Shown piece by piece: positions 26,898 to 38,857 of a stretch of 64,000 nucleotides of DNA. Position numbers and translations under genes: made by a program. The notes below the pieces were generated by a model, which worked only from the letters and a program-made list of their open reading frames with translations, was not told the origin of the DNA and ran no database searches. Origin of the DNA: Sphingomonas brevis (GTDB lineage: Bacteria > Pseudomonadota > Alphaproteobacteria > Sphingomonadales > Sphingomonadaceae); the NCBI RefSeq assembly GCF_023516505.1, contig NZ_JAMGBB010000001.1, positions 1,984,001-2,048,000 of the forward strand. The letters are read 5' to 3'. Each line of letters begins with the position of its first letter. Within the stretch, counting starts at the first letter, position 1.

Positions 26898-27470
26898 ATG
26901 AACAAGCGCGCACTATCGCTCGCCCTCGCCGCCGGCGTGCTGGCGCTGGCGGGCTGCAACAGCCAGAATCAGGCCCATAAGGACGAAGCGTCCAAGGGCA
27001 GCGAAGCGGTCAAGCAGGCCGGCGACAAGACGATTGCCGCCGGGCTCGACCAGAATGGCAGTTTCTTCAAGGCCGCCAAGGCCGCCGGACTGGATTCGAC
27101 CTTGGCCGGGCCGGGGCCCTACACGGTCATCGTGCCGGACGACGCCGCGTTCGCCAAGCTTCCGCAAGGCGAACTCGACAGCTGGATGAAGCCGGAGTCG
27201 AGGGCCGAGCTAACCAGGGTGATGACCAATCACATCCTGCCCGGCACCGTTCTCGCGGCCGACATCGGCAAGGCGATCGATGACGGCAAGGGCAAGGCCC
27301 TGCTGGCGACGATGGGCGGCGGCACGCTTACCGCCACGCGTGAGGGCGACAATATCGTGCTGACCGACGGCGCCGGCAACAAGGCGACCATGGCGAATGC
27401 CGACGAGACTTTGGCAAATGGCGTGATTCACCACGTCGACGGCGTATTGATGCCGGCCAAGAAGGCCTAA
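26898..27470 (+). CDS. Fasciclin (FAS1)-domain lipoprotein
   Basis: A 190-residue lipoprotein with lipobox LAGC (Cys about residue 20) and one FAS1 domain. The family motifs are visible: AAKAAGLDSTLAGPGPYTVIVPDDAAFAKLP (H1 region) and ANGVIHHVDGVLMP (H2 region). FAS1 proteins mediate adhesion or cell-surface interactions; bacterial roles are little known. The ATG at 26898 follows GGGAGAT. It lies 79 bp after the Tyr-rich exported protein and ahead of the dnaN promoter region. Confidence 0.88.
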   Translation: MNKRALSLALAAGVLALAGCNSQNQAHKDEASKGSEAVKQAGDKTIAAGLDQNGSFFKAAKAAGLDSTLAGPGPYTVIVPDDAAFAKLPQGELDSWMKPESRAELTRVMTNHILPGTVLAADIGKAIDDGKGKALLATMGGGTLTATREGDNIVLTDGAGNKATMANADETLANGVIHHVDGVLMPAKKA

Positions 27471-27633
27471 TCGCCTACCAGATATTGTTGCTCGGAGACG
27501 CTGCCGCCCCAAGCGGTATCAAAACGCTCATTACCCCTTCCGCGTGGGTCCAGCCTCGCTATAACGATCTTGGGAGCCAGCGACGTCCGGGGGCGTCGCG
27601 CTCGCAAGATCAATCACTCGCGAAGGGGCGACA

Positions 27634-28737
27634 ATGAAGGCGACGATCGAACGGGCGACCCTCCTCAAGAGCCTGGGCCATGTCCAGTCGGTGGTCGAGC
27701 GCCGCAACACCATCCCGATCCTCAGCAATGTGCTGATCGAGGCCAGCGACGACGGATCGCTCCGCCTGATGGCGACCGACCTCGACCTGCAGGTCGACGA
27801 GAGCGTTCCGGCCCAGGTGGGACAGGCCGGTGCCACCACCGTGTCGGCTCACACCTTCTTCGACATCGTTCGCAAGCTGCCGGAAGGAAGCCAGGTCGAG
27901 CTGACTGCGTCCGAAGGCAAGATGCAGGTCGTTGCGGGGCGCGCCCGGTTCAACCTGTCGACCCTGCCGCGCGACGATTTCCCGGTGATCGCGGAGGGGG
28001 ACCTGCCGACCCGGTTCGAGCTGCCCGCCCAGACGCTTCGCCAGATTATCGACAAGACCCGTTTCGCCATCTCGAGCGAAGAGACCCGCTACTATCTGAT
28101 GGGCATTTTCCTGCATGTCGCCGACGAGAAGCTGAAGGCCGCCGCGACCGATGGGCATCGGCTGGCGCGGGTGACGGTCGACAAGCCCGAGGGCGCCGAT
28201 GGCATGCCCGACATTATCATCCCCAAGAAGTGCGTCGGCGAGCTTAGAAAGCTGCTCGACGAGGTAGAAGGCACGGTCGAGATTTCGCTGTCGCCGACCA
28301 AGGTTCGCTTCGGGCTTGGCAATGCGGTGCTGACCAGCAAGCTGATCGACGGTACTTTCCCGGACTACAACCGGGTTATCCCGACCGGAAATGACAAGCT
28401 GCTCAAGCTCGATCCCAAGAGCTTCATGGCCGGCGTCGACCGGGTGTCGACCATTGCCAGCGAGAAGACCCGGGCGGTCAAGATCGCGCTCGACCGCGAC
28501 AAGGTGACGCTCAGCGTGACCAGCCCCGAGAACGGTCTGGCGGTCGAAGAGCTGGCAGCCGATTATAGCGCCGACGGGCTCGAGATCGGGTTCAACGCCC
28601 GTTATCTGATGGACATCCTCCATGAGATCGAAGGCGACACCGTCGAGGTCCACCTTGCCGACGCGGCGGCGCCGACCCTGCTGCGCGAGAATGACAAGAG
28701 CTCGGCACTCTATGTATTGATGCCGATGCGGGTCTGA
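27634..28737 (+). CDS. dnaN: DNA polymerase III sliding clamp (beta subunit)
   Basis: The clamp encircles DNA and tethers polymerase III. The 367-residue protein covers three clamp domains: MKATIERATLLKSLGHVQSVVERRNTIPILSN at the start, ISSEETRYYLMGIFLHV in domain two, and the C-terminal PTLLRENDKSSALYVLMPMRV. The tail is typical of alphaproteobacterial clamps. A GAAGGGG ribosome binding site precedes the ATG. recF and gyrB lie downstream as in the ancestral dnaN-recF-gyrB block, but here unrelated genes sit between them and dnaA is not in the window. Confidence 0.97.
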   Translation: MKATIERATLLKSLGHVQSVVERRNTIPILSNVLIEASDDGSLRLMATDLDLQVDESVPAQVGQAGATTVSAHTFFDIVRKLPEGSQVELTASEGKMQVVAGRARFNLSTLPRDDFPVIAEGDLPTRFELPAQTLRQIIDKTRFAISSEETRYYLMGIFLHVADEKLKAAATDGHRLARVTVDKPEGADGMPDIIIPKKCVGELRKLLDEVEGTVEISLSPTKVRFGLGNAVLTSKLIDGTFPDYNRVIPTGNDKLLKLDPKSFMAGVDRVSTIASEKTRAVKIALDRDKVTLSVTSPENGLAVEELAADYSADGLEIGFNARYLMDILHEIEGDTVEVHLADAAAPTLLRENDKSSALYVLMPMRV

Positions 28738-28784
28738 TCGACAGGCTCTACCCAAGCCGCGACCGCTGATCCGGGGGAATAAGG

Positions 28785-29540
28785 ATGAAATTGCTGGCGT
28801 TCTCACTGGGCTTGCTGGTGGCCGGCGGGCCATGGTCCGCCCATGCCCAGACCCCGCCTGCAACCACTCAATTGGGTCAGGCGCAAGATGTCAGCCGCGC
28901 GACCGCCGCGGCGCTGGCCAGGGTCGTTGCGCCGATGGAGCTGATGGTGCCGGCCGAAGTCGGGCAGTCGCGCAAGGTGATCCTCGCATTGCCGACGCTT
29001 GATGAGACCGCCAGGGAGCTGGAGACGGAATTTCCCGGGATCTATGCCGCTCTTTGGGCCGAGATCGAGCCGGCCATGCGGCGCCATCTTGAGGCCGGCC
29101 TCCCCTCATATTGGACAGCGCTGGAGCAGCTCTATGTCAGCCGGCTGACCGAAAATGAAGCCCAGGCAGTGATGCGCTTCTTCCAATCGCAGACCGGGCA
29201 AAAGCTCATCCGGACCATGTATGGAAGCGCCGATGCGACACCGATGTTCGCCGACATGATCAAGAACGACAATTACGCGGTCGATGAAAAGCAAATGAAA
29301 GCGATGACCGATGCGGCCAAGGCCAAGGCGGTCAAGGAAATTGGGCCCGAGGACCATGGCGACCTGTGGATCTTGATGGCGTCGATTAAGCTCGACAAGT
29401 TCCAGGCCCTTGGCGCGGAAACCCAGAAACTGACCCTGGACTGGGTCAATAAAGAGGATGCGGAGGGCGACGCCGAACTCGGCAAGTTGATGGAAGAGTC
29501 AATGAAGCGGTACATGGCCGCTCACCCGCCCAGGCAATGA
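28785..29540 (+). CDS. Exported DUF2059-type protein
   Basis: A 251-residue protein with a cleavable signal peptide (ends SAHAQ) and an all-helical C-terminal part resembling DUF2059. YWTALEQLYVSRLTENEAQAVMRFFQSQTGQKLI is the recognisable segment, with the typical L-T-xx-E-xx-A-xxxFF-xSxxGxK spacing. The role of the family is not known. It is probably periplasmic. Its stop overlaps the next start as ATGA, so the downstream monooxygenase-like gene is coupled to it. Confidence 0.72.
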   Translation: MKLLAFSLGLLVAGGPWSAHAQTPPATTQLGQAQDVSRATAAALARVVAPMELMVPAEVGQSRKVILALPTLDETARELETEFPGIYAALWAEIEPAMRRHLEAGLPSYWTALEQLYVSRLTENEAQAVMRFFQSQTGQKLIRTMYGSADATPMFADMIKNDNYAVDEKQMKAMTDAAKAKAVKEIGPEDHGDLWILMASIKLDKFQALGAETQKLTLDWVNKEDAEGDAELGKLMEESMKRYMAAHPPRQ

Positions 29541-29860
29541 TCTGCCGGCTCTGGCGCGGCTGGACGACACCGGACAATGCCGACGCCTATGAGCGCGTGG
29601 TGCGGGGCGAGGTAATCCCCGCTATCGAAGCGCGCCGGATCCCCGGCTTCCGGCATATCGACCTGATGCGACGTGATCTTGGCGACGAAGTCGAATTCCA
29701 GACGCTGATGTGGTTCGACAGTCTGGATGCGATCAAGGCCTTCGTGGGCGAGGAATATTCGGTCAGCCATGTCCCGGCCGCGGCCCGAGGGGTGCTGAAG
29801 AAATTCGACAGCCACGCCGCCCATTTCGAAGTCATCGACCGGCGCGAGCAGCGCGGCTAA
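29537..29860 (+). CDS. ABM-like (antibiotic biosynthesis monooxygenase fold) protein
   Basis: A 107-residue protein with the dimeric alpha-beta barrel pattern: IPAIEARRIPGFRHIDLMRRD, VEFQTLMWFDSLDAIKAFVGE and YSVSHVPAAARGVL. Proteins of this fold may be small monooxygenases or simple ligand-binding domains; no cofactor motif is visible and the reaction cannot be given. The start is coupled to the DUF2059-type gene, and recF follows 13 bp after the stop. Confidence 0.65.
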   Translation: MICRLWRGWTTPDNADAYERVVRGEVIPAIEARRIPGFRHIDLMRRDLGDEVEFQTLMWFDSLDAIKAFVGEEYSVSHVPAAARGVLKKFDSHAAHFEVIDRREQRG

Positions 29861-29873
29861 GCGCTAACCGCCC

Positions 29874-30938
29874 ATGGCCGCCGTCACCCGCCTCAGCCTG
29901 ACCGACTTCCGCAACCATCGGGACGCGCTGATCGACGCGCAGGACGGATTCGTCCTGCTGAGCGGTCCCAATGGCGCGGGCAAGACCAACATATTGGAAG
30001 CGGTGTCGCTGCTGACGCCCGGCCGCGGCCTGAGGCAGGTGCCGATATCGGAGATGGCGCGCAGCGGCGGCTCCGGCACATTTGCCGTTGCGGCGCGGCT
30101 AGACGATCAGACCGACATCGGTACCGGGACCGGCACCGCGTCGCCTGACCGGCGGCAGGTGCGAATCAATGGCGCGGCCGCCGCGGTCAATTCGCTGGGC
30201 GAGCGGCTGGCCGTACTGTGGCTGACCCCGGCGATGGACCGCCTGTTCACCGACAGCGCTGGCGGGCGCCGCCGCTTCCTCGACCGGCTGACGCTGGCGC
30301 TGGAACCGGGTCATGCCCACCATGCCGCGCGCTACGAAGCGGCGATGCGGGCGCGGAACAAGCTGCTCGACGATGAACTCGACGCCGACCCCGATTGGCT
30401 ATCGGCGCTGGAAGCGCAGATGGACGAACATGGCTCTGCCGTCGGCGAGGCGCGGGCGCGGACGGTTGCGGCGTTGACCGAGTCGATAACGATGCTGCCG
30501 GACGATAACTATCCGCGCGGCGCGCTGGCGCTCGAGGGATGGGCAAACAGCGACCTGGGCTCTGTTCTCAGAGCCAACCGCAGCCGCGATGCAGCGGCAG
30601 GCAGGGCCACCGAAGGACCGCACCGGCATGACCTGATCGTCACCCACATCGCCAAGGACCAACCCGCGGCACGTGGTTCGACCGGCGAGCAGAAAGCCCT
30701 GCTGCTCGGGCTGGTATTGGCTCATTCCGAATTGGTCGCAGTGCGTCGCGGCGCGCCGCCGATCCTGCTGCTCGATGAAGTGGCGGCACATTTGGACCCG
30801 GACCGGCGCGCTGCGCTCTTCGACCGATTGGCCAGTTACGGGCAAGTGTGGATGACCGCGACCGAGGCGGCATTGTTCGACGGAATCACCCGCGCGACCC
30901 GTTTTCATGTCGAGGCCGGTACAATTTCCGCCGTCTGA
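29874..30938 (+). CDS. recF: DNA replication and repair protein RecF
   Basis: RecF is an SMC-like ATPase that helps load RecA at gaps. The 354-residue protein carries Walker A GPNGAGKT (residues 31-38), the RecF signature [25 protein letters not shown], an ABC-type [14 protein letters not shown] and Walker [15 protein letters not shown]. The length is normal. It starts at ATG 29874, and its position downstream of dnaN keeps the ancestral order with two small genes inserted. Confidence 0.96.
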   Translation: MAAVTRLSLTDFRNHRDALIDAQDGFVLLSGPNGAGKTNILEAVSLLTPGRGLRQVPISEMARSGGSGTFAVAARLDDQTDIGTGTGTASPDRRQVRINGAAAAVNSLGERLAVLWLTPAMDRLFTDSAGGRRRFLDRLTLALEPGHAHHAARYEAAMRARNKLLDDELDADPDWLSALEAQMDEHGSAVGEARARTVAALTESITMLPDDNYPRGALALEGWANSDLGSVLRANRSRDAAAGRATEGPHRHDLIVTHIAKDQPAARGSTGEQKALLLGLVLAHSELVAVRRGAPPILLLDEVAAHLDPDRRAALFDRLASYGQVWMTATEAALFDGITRATRFHVEAGTISAV

Positions 30939-31139
30939 CTGGACTTTCTTCACTTTCTCTCTATATTGCACTGCAACACGAGACGCCTTGCAAGCGGCGT
31001 GATCGGTCTCCGAAGGAGGTCCCGGCCCGCGTCTCGACCCAGCTTTCATGCTCTCCTTTCACGCGGGGTGCTCAACCAAACCCCGGCGGGTCCGTGCCAA
31101 TCAAGGCGCGGACGTTCGCCTTGCAAATTGGATTCAATT
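30939..31139 (+). other. Long leader region of the DEAD-box helicase gene
   Basis: This 200-bp stretch has no gene I can support. It is rich in GC, contains several short inverted repeats and a strong GAAGGAGG at 31012-31019 that is not followed by a matching ORF. The helicase reading frame stays open through it but encodes nothing like family sequence. It may be a structured 5' leader of the helicase mRNA, as known for cold-responsive RNA helicases. Confidence 0.4.
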
Positions 31140-32624
31140 TTGACCAAATTTACCGACCTCGGGCTGTCGAAGCCCCTTTTGGACGCGCTTGCGGCCAAGA
31201 ATTACATCGTGCCGACGCCGATCCAGGCGCAGGCCATCCCGACCGTACTTACCGGCCGCGACCTCCTGGGCATCGCCCAGACCGGCACCGGCAAGACGGC
31301 GGCGTTCATGCTGCCGTCGCTCGACCGGCTCGCCAACCCGCGCGTTCATCCGATCGCCCGGCGCGTGCGCATGCTGGTCCTCGCTCCGACCCGCGAGCTT
31401 GCCTCGCAGATCGCCGAGAGCGCCCGCACCTATGCGCGCAACATCAACCTCACCACGGGCGTCATCTTCGGCGGCACCGCGCCGATGAAGAGCGTTCGCG
31501 AAGTTTCGCGCGGCCTTGACGTGCTGGTCGCCACTCCTGGCCGCCTGCTCGACCTGGTCGACCAGCGCGCCGTCGATCTCAGCCGGCTGGAAATCCTCGT
31601 CCTCGACGAGGCCGACCAGATGCTCGATCTCGGCTTCATCCATGCGCTGAAGCGGATCGTCCAGCTCGTCCCCAAGACGCGCCAGACGCTGTTCTTCTCG
31701 GCCACCATGCCGAAGGCGATCAAGCAGCTTGCCGACGCCTATCTGACCAACCCGGCCGAAGTCTCGGTCACTCCCGCCGCGACCACGGTCGAGCGGATCC
31801 AGCAGAGCGTCACCCATGTGAACCAGGCCGAAAAGGCCGCGCTTCTGACGCTGTTCCTGCAGAAGACCGGCATCGAGCGGACCTTGGTGTTCAGCCGGAC
31901 CAAGCATGGGGCCGACAAGATCGTCCGCCAGCTGGCCGCTGCCGGCATCGAGAGCATGGCGATCCATGGCAACAAGTCGCAGCCGCAGCGCGAGCGCGCC
32001 ATTGCCGCGTTCAAATCCGGCCAGGCGCCGGTGCTGATCGCGACCGATATCGCCGCGCGCGGGATCGACATTCCGGGCGTTGCCCATGTCGTCAATTTCG
32101 ACCTCCCCGATGTCCCCGAGCAATATGTCCACCGTATCGGCCGCACGGCGCGGGCCGGCGCCGATGGCGCGGCCATCGCATTTTGTGCCCCCGACGAGCG
32201 GATCAACCTGCGCGACATCGAGCGGCTGACCCGCCAGAAGCTGGCGGAAACGCCATTGCCCGAGGGCTTCGTTGCCGCGGCGCAGGCGCTGAAGGCGCTC
32301 AAGCTGCCGTCGCAGCGCGAAGAGCGTAGCGGCCACGGCCGTGGCGGATTTGGCGGAGGCCGCCGTGACGGCGGTCATCGCCATGGACGCCCTGCCGCTC
32401 CGCGTGCTGCCATCCAGCCGAACGGCGGCGATCGCCGCCGCGACGAGCAGCGGCCGGCTCAAGGCCAGCAGCGCCGCGATGGCGCTCCGCGCCAGGATGG
32501 TCAGCGCCATCCGCAACGCGTCGGCGAGCATCCGGCGCACCGTCCCGAGGGCGGCGCAGGCAATCGTCCGTTCAAGGGCGGCCGCCGGGGCGGCCCAGGC
32601 CGCTTCCAGCGCGCCCAGGGCTAA
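31140..32624 (+). CDS. DEAD-box RNA helicase (RhlE/CsdA-type)
   Basis: An ATP-dependent RNA helicase of 494 residues. The motif order is FTDLGLSKPLL, PTPIQAQAIP (Q motif), AQTGTGKT (Walker A), PTRELASQI, GTAP, ATPGRLLDL, DEAD, SAT, then DIAARGIDIPGV and HRIGRTARAG. The tail beyond residue 380 is basic, with Arg/Gly/Gln-rich repeats that would bind RNA. I set the start at TTG 31140 (MTKFTDLG...), with TTG 31128 as alternative; a frame open from 30966 lacks family homology in its first part. It lies between recF and gyrB. Confidence 0.92.
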   Translation: MTKFTDLGLSKPLLDALAAKNYIVPTPIQAQAIPTVLTGRDLLGIAQTGTGKTAAFMLPSLDRLANPRVHPIARRVRMLVLAPTRELASQIAESARTYARNINLTTGVIFGGTAPMKSVREVSRGLDVLVATPGRLLDLVDQRAVDLSRLEILVLDEADQMLDLGFIHALKRIVQLVPKTRQTLFFSATMPKAIKQLADAYLTNPAEVSVTPAATTVERIQQSVTHVNQAEKAALLTLFLQKTGIERTLVFSRTKHGADKIVRQLAAAGIESMAIHGNKSQPQRERAIAAFKSGQAPVLIATDIAARGIDIPGVAHVVNFDLPDVPEQYVHRIGRTARAGADGAAIAFCAPDERINLRDIERLTRQKLAETPLPEGFVAAAQALKALKLPSQREERSGHGRGGFGGGRRDGGHRHGRPAAPRAAIQPNGGDRRRDEQRPAQGQQRRDGAPRQDGQRHPQRVGEHPAHRPEGGAGNRPFKGGRRGGPGRFQRAQG

Positions 32625-32719
32625 TTGCGTTGCCAGGCAGCTATTCGTCCGAAAGGGGCGGGATCGATGATCTCGCCCTCCCAAAAAAGCGGGCAAGTTC
32701 CTATATTTGAATAGCATGA

Positions 32720-35275
<2,556 letters not shown>

Positions 35276-35310
35276 GGAACGAAGGCCGTGTGGCGGAGGT
35301 TTGCCCAGCA

Positions 35311-36081
35311 ATGACCTCCACCGCGTGCATCACCGTCGCCAGTTATAATATGCGCAAGGCGATCGGGACCGATCGACGGCGTCGCCCCGACCGGGTGTTG
35401 CACGTCCTCCAGGAAATCGACGCCGACGTGGTCGCGCTGCAGGAAGCCGACAAGCGCATCGGCGGGCGTGGCGCAGCCGTGCCGCACGAGCTGATTGACG
35501 AGCATGGATTGTACAAGGCCGTGTCCTTCCGAGTGCGGCACAAGCGCACGCTCGAAGGCTTTCCGGGCGGAAAGCAGGCTGAAAAACTGCTGAAGCTCAA
35601 CACCCGCAACCTTGGCTGGCACGGCAATGCGCTGCTGGTGAAAAAGCATGTCGAGGTGATGGATGTTGCCGCGCTCGACCTGCCGACGCTCGAGCCGCGC
35701 GGCGCGGTCATGGCCGAACTGCTGATCGGCGATCGCCCGGTGCGGGTCATCGGCATGCACCTCGACCTCTCAGGCCTGTGGCGGCGGCGCCAGATGCGCG
35801 CCATTCTGGCAATGATCCACGAGCGGCCGCACAAGATGCCGACCATCCTGATGGGCGACACCAATGAATGGCGGGATGCCGGCGGCTTCCACCATGAACT
35901 TAACGGCACCTATCGCGTCGCCCCAACCGGGCCGAGCTTTCACTCGCGCCGGCCGATTGCGGCGCTGGACCGAATCATCGTCGACCAGAGCCTCGCGATC
36001 GAGGCCGCCGGCGTCCACGCCAGCGCCGAGGCGCGCAAAGCCAGCGACCATCTGCCGATCTGGGCCCGGATCACGCTCTAA
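35311..36081 (+). CDS. Endonuclease/exonuclease/phosphatase-family hydrolase
   Basis: A 256-residue metal-dependent phosphoesterase of the DNase I-like fold. Key residues are visible: VASYNMRKAIG (Asn), VVALQEAD (catalytic Glu), GMHLDLSG (His), LMGDTNEW (Asp/Asn) and the C-terminal SDHLPIWARI (Asp-His). Such proteins cleave phosphodiesters in nucleic acids, lipids or inositol phosphates; the substrate is not evident. The start at ATG 35311 has GGAGG ten bases upstream. It converges on rpoN with a four-base stop overlap. Confidence 0.82.
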   Translation: MTSTACITVASYNMRKAIGTDRRRRPDRVLHVLQEIDADVVALQEADKRIGGRGAAVPHELIDEHGLYKAVSFRVRHKRTLEGFPGGKQAEKLLKLNTRNLGWHGNALLVKKHVEVMDVAALDLPTLEPRGAVMAELLIGDRPVRVIGMHLDLSGLWRRRQMRAILAMIHERPHKMPTILMGDTNEWRDAGGFHHELNGTYRVAPTGPSFHSRRPIAALDRIIVDQSLAIEAAGVHASAEARKASDHLPIWARITL

Positions 36082-37538
36082 CCAGCAATCATCTTTCGCT
36101 GCCGGCGACGCTGGATCGACGATCCGATCCCCATCGCCTCGCGATATTTGACGACCGTGCGACGGGCGGCGTCCATGCCCCTGTCCTTGAGCATCACGGC
36201 AATGGCGTCGTCGCTGAGAATCTCGCTTTCCTCGTCGATGATCGCCTTGATGGCGGCCTTGACCGCCTCGGCCGCCGCCCCTTCGCCGCCCTCCGAGGCG
36301 ACGCCGGATCCGAAGAAATATTTGAGTTCGAACATCCCCCGGTCGCAGGCCAGATATTTGTTCGAGGTGACCCGGCTGACGGTCGATTCATGCATCTCGA
36401 TCGCTTCGGCGACCTTGGCCAGGGTGAGCGGACGGAGCGCGGCGACTCCCTGTTCGAAGAAGCCCTGCTGTTGCTTGACGATTTCGCTCGCCACCTTGAC
36501 GATCGTCCGGGCGCGCTGGTCAAGCGCCTTAACCAGCCAATTGGCGCTTTGCAGACATTCGCCGAGCCAGGCCTTTGACGCCTTGTCCTGTGGCCCGCGC
36601 TTCAGTTCCGCATGATAGCGGCGGTTGACCAACACCTTGGGCAAGGCGGCGTTGTTGAGTTCGACGAGCCAGCCGCCCCCGGCACGCCTGACGAACACAT
36701 CGGGCGTGATCGCCTCCGGTTCCTTATCGGCGAAGCGGCAGCCAGGCTTGGGATCATAGGCGCGAAGCTCCCGCACCATGTCGGCAAGATCTTCTTCATC
36801 GACCCCGCAGATCCGGCGGAGGTCGGCCATGCGGCCCTTGGCAAGCAAGTCGAGGTTGGCGATCAGCCGCGCCATTGCGGGGTCGTAGCGGTCCGCCGCC
36901 TTGGCCTGGATCGCAATGCACTCCTCAAGGCTGCGAGCGCCGACGCCCGGCGGATCGAGCGACTGCACCAATTCCAGGGCCTGCTCAGCCTCAGCTTCGC
37001 TCGCCTCACATTCCTCGGCGATCAGCTTGAGGGATGTATCAAGATAGCCGGTCTCTTCCAGCTCATTGACGATTGCCCCGGCGAGCCGGCCGATCGTTCC
37101 TCCGGTGCCGCGAAGTTGCGCGAGCAGGTGTTCGGCGAGGCCGGTCTCCCCGCCCTCCAGCCGATCGAAATCGAAGGCTTCGTCGCCGGCCGATCCGCCG
37201 CCCACGTCGGCAAAGCTGTCGGTTTCCAGCGCCGCGGCCTGCCAGTCCATATCGACCGGCGAGTCCTCAGTGCCCAACCTGCTGCCGATCAGCTCGTCCG
37301 ATCCGGACGGGTCCGCGGCATCGTCGCCGAATTCCCGGTCTTCGCGAACGATCGTGTCGCTGGTTGCGCTGCCTTCACCGGGTTGTGATTCAAGCAGCGG
37401 ATTCTTCGCCAGCTCCTCGGCAATGACCGCTTCGATTTCGAGATTGCTGAGCGCTAGCAGCTTGATCGCCTGTTGCAGCTGCTGGGTCATCACCAGCTGC
37501 TGCGAAACGCGAAGGTCGATACGCGGGCCGAGCCCCAT
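36078..37538 (-). CDS. rpoN: RNA polymerase sigma-54 factor
   Basis: Sigma-54 directs RNA polymerase to -24/-12 promoters with activator ATPases. The 486-residue protein has the Gln-rich activator-interacting region I at the N-terminus (QQLVMTQQLQQAIKLLALSN), an acidic region II, the core-binding domain, the HTH (VAEAIEMHESTVSRVTSNKY) and the RpoN box ARRTVVKYREAMGI near the C-terminus. It ends a minus-strand operon rnd-lptC-lptA-lptB-rpoN, starting 15 bp after the lptB stop. Confidence 0.96.
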   Translation of the reverse strand: MGLGPRIDLRVSQQLVMTQQLQQAIKLLALSNLEIEAVIAEELAKNPLLESQPGEGSATSDTIVREDREFGDDAADPSGSDELIGSRLGTEDSPVDMDWQAAALETDSFADVGGGSAGDEAFDFDRLEGGETGLAEHLLAQLRGTGGTIGRLAGAIVNELEETGYLDTSLKLIAEECEASEAEAEQALELVQSLDPPGVGARSLEECIAIQAKAADRYDPAMARLIANLDLLAKGRMADLRRICGVDEEDLADMVRELRAYDPKPGCRFADKEPEAITPDVFVRRAGGGWLVELNNAALPKVLVNRRYHAELKRGPQDKASKAWLGECLQSANWLVKALDQRARTIVKVASEIVKQQQGFFEQGVAALRPLTLAKVAEAIEMHESTVSRVTSNKYLACDRGMFELKYFFGSGVASEGGEGAAAEAVKAAIKAIIDEESEILSDDAIAVMLKDRGMDAARRTVVKYREAMGIGSSIQRRRQRKMIAG

Positions 37539-37553
37539 GGCTACATTGTCCCG

Positions 37554-38324
37554 CTAGAGCGCAAAGCTTTCGCCAAGGTAGAGCCGCCGCACATTTTCGT
37601 CGGCGACCAGGGCTTGCGGAGTTCCTTCGAACAGCACCTGGCCATCATAGATGATGCAGGCGCGGTCGACGATGTCGAGCGTCTCGCGGACATTATGGTC
37701 GGTGATGAGAACGCCAATGTCGCGCTGCTTCAAATCCATCACCAAATGACGAATATCGCTGATCGAAATGGGATCGATGCCGGCGAACGGTTCGTCAAGA
37801 AGCATGATCGAAGGTTCCGCGGCGAGCGAACGGGCAATCTCGCATCGCCGCCGCTCGCCGCCCGATAATGCCATTGCCGGAGACTCGCGCAGATGGGCGA
37901 GACCGAATTCCTGGAGCAATTGCTCGAGCCTTGCCTCGCGGGCCGCCCGGTCCGGCTCGGCCACCTCCAGCACGGCACGGATATTCTGCTCCACCGTCAA
38001 CCCACGGAAAATCGATGTTTCCTGGGGTAAATAGCCCAGGCCCAATATGGCCCGCCGGTACATCGGCAGGTTGGTGATGTCGCGGCCATCGAGATAGATT
38101 CGGCCGGCGTCGGGCCGAACCAGTCCCATCACCGAATAAAAGCTGGTGGTCTTGCCCGCGCCGTTGGGCCCAAGCAGACCCACCACCTCGCCCCGCTCGA
38201 CATGAAGCGAAACATCGTGGAGCACGGCGCGCCGATCGTAGCTTTTGGCGATCGAACGCACTTCGAGCCCGCGTACCGTCGTGCCGGCGCCTGCGGCGGC
38301 GTCGAAGAGCGCCGCCTCGTTCAT
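37554..38324 (-). CDS. lptB: LPS export ABC transporter ATPase
   Basis: LptB powers extraction of lipopolysaccharide from the inner membrane with LptFG and LptC. Over 256 residues it has Walker [11 protein letters not shown] (about residues 51-60), the Q-loop LPQETS, signature ALSGGERRRCEIARSLA, Walker B SIMLLDEPFAGIDP and the H-loop ITDHNVRE. An N-terminal extension of about 18 residues precedes the ABC domain. Its start overlaps the lptA stop by four bases. Confidence 0.96.
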   Translation of the reverse strand: MNEAALFDAAAGAGTTVRGLEVRSIAKSYDRRAVLHDVSLHVERGEVVGLLGPNGAGKTTSFYSVMGLVRPDAGRIYLDGRDITNLPMYRRAILGLGYLPQETSIFRGLTVEQNIRAVLEVAEPDRAAREARLEQLLQEFGLAHLRESPAMALSGGERRRCEIARSLAAEPSIMLLDEPFAGIDPISISDIRHLVMDLKQRDIGVLITDHNVRETLDIVDRACIIYDGQVLFEGTPQALVADENVRRLYLGESFAL

Positions 38325-38857
38325 GGATTTGTGCGCTTGGGCACGGTAAATCGCCCCGTCACCCGGCCGCCGCCCTGGCTCACCCCGCGCAAGCCGCCGT
38401 CCATGACCGCCCGGCCGCTATCGAGGTCGATCGTCAGCCGCCCACCGTTGAGAAAGGAGCCGCCTCGTTCCAGCCGGACATTGCCGACCAGGGTGATTAA
38501 CCCCTGATCGAGATCGTAAACCCCGAAATCGCCACGTGCGGTCTCGCTTGGGCTGGTGACGACAACGCCGCCACTGGCGTCGATCCGGTTGATATCGATA
38601 CCATTGTTATTGGAGTAAGCGACCGTCAACCGAGCGGTGCGAAGCGTTAGCTCCTGCTGCTTCAACACGACATTGCCGGCGAACACGACACGGTCTGCCC
38701 GCTCCTGGGCCTCGCCTCGGTCCGCGGATATGTCGATGGGCGCATGGCTATCATGACCCTTGAGCGCCGATACACCTTGCTGGGCACCGGCAGCACCGGC
38801 CGCCAATAGGGCCAACGCGGCAATCGCAATGAAACGCTTCGACTTCATGGGCTTCAT
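38321..38857 (-). CDS. lptA: Periplasmic LPS bridge protein (OstA-like)
   Basis: LptA forms the periplasmic bridge that carries lipopolysaccharide to the outer membrane. The 178-residue protein has a signal peptide (IAIAALALLAAGAAGAQ) and an OstA/LptA jelly-roll: APIDISADRGEAQERADRVVFAGNVVLKQQELTLRTARLTV. GGSFLNGGRLTIDLDSGRA follows near the end. It overlaps lptC upstream and lptB downstream by four bases each, so all three are translationally coupled. Confidence 0.92.
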   Translation of the reverse strand: MKPMKSKRFIAIAALALLAAGAAGAQQGVSALKGHDSHAPIDISADRGEAQERADRVVFAGNVVLKQQELTLRTARLTVAYSNNNGIDINRIDASGGVVVTSPSETARGDFGVYDLDQGLITLVGNVRLERGGSFLNGGRLTIDLDSGRAVMDGGLRGVSQGGGRVTGRFTVPKRTNP

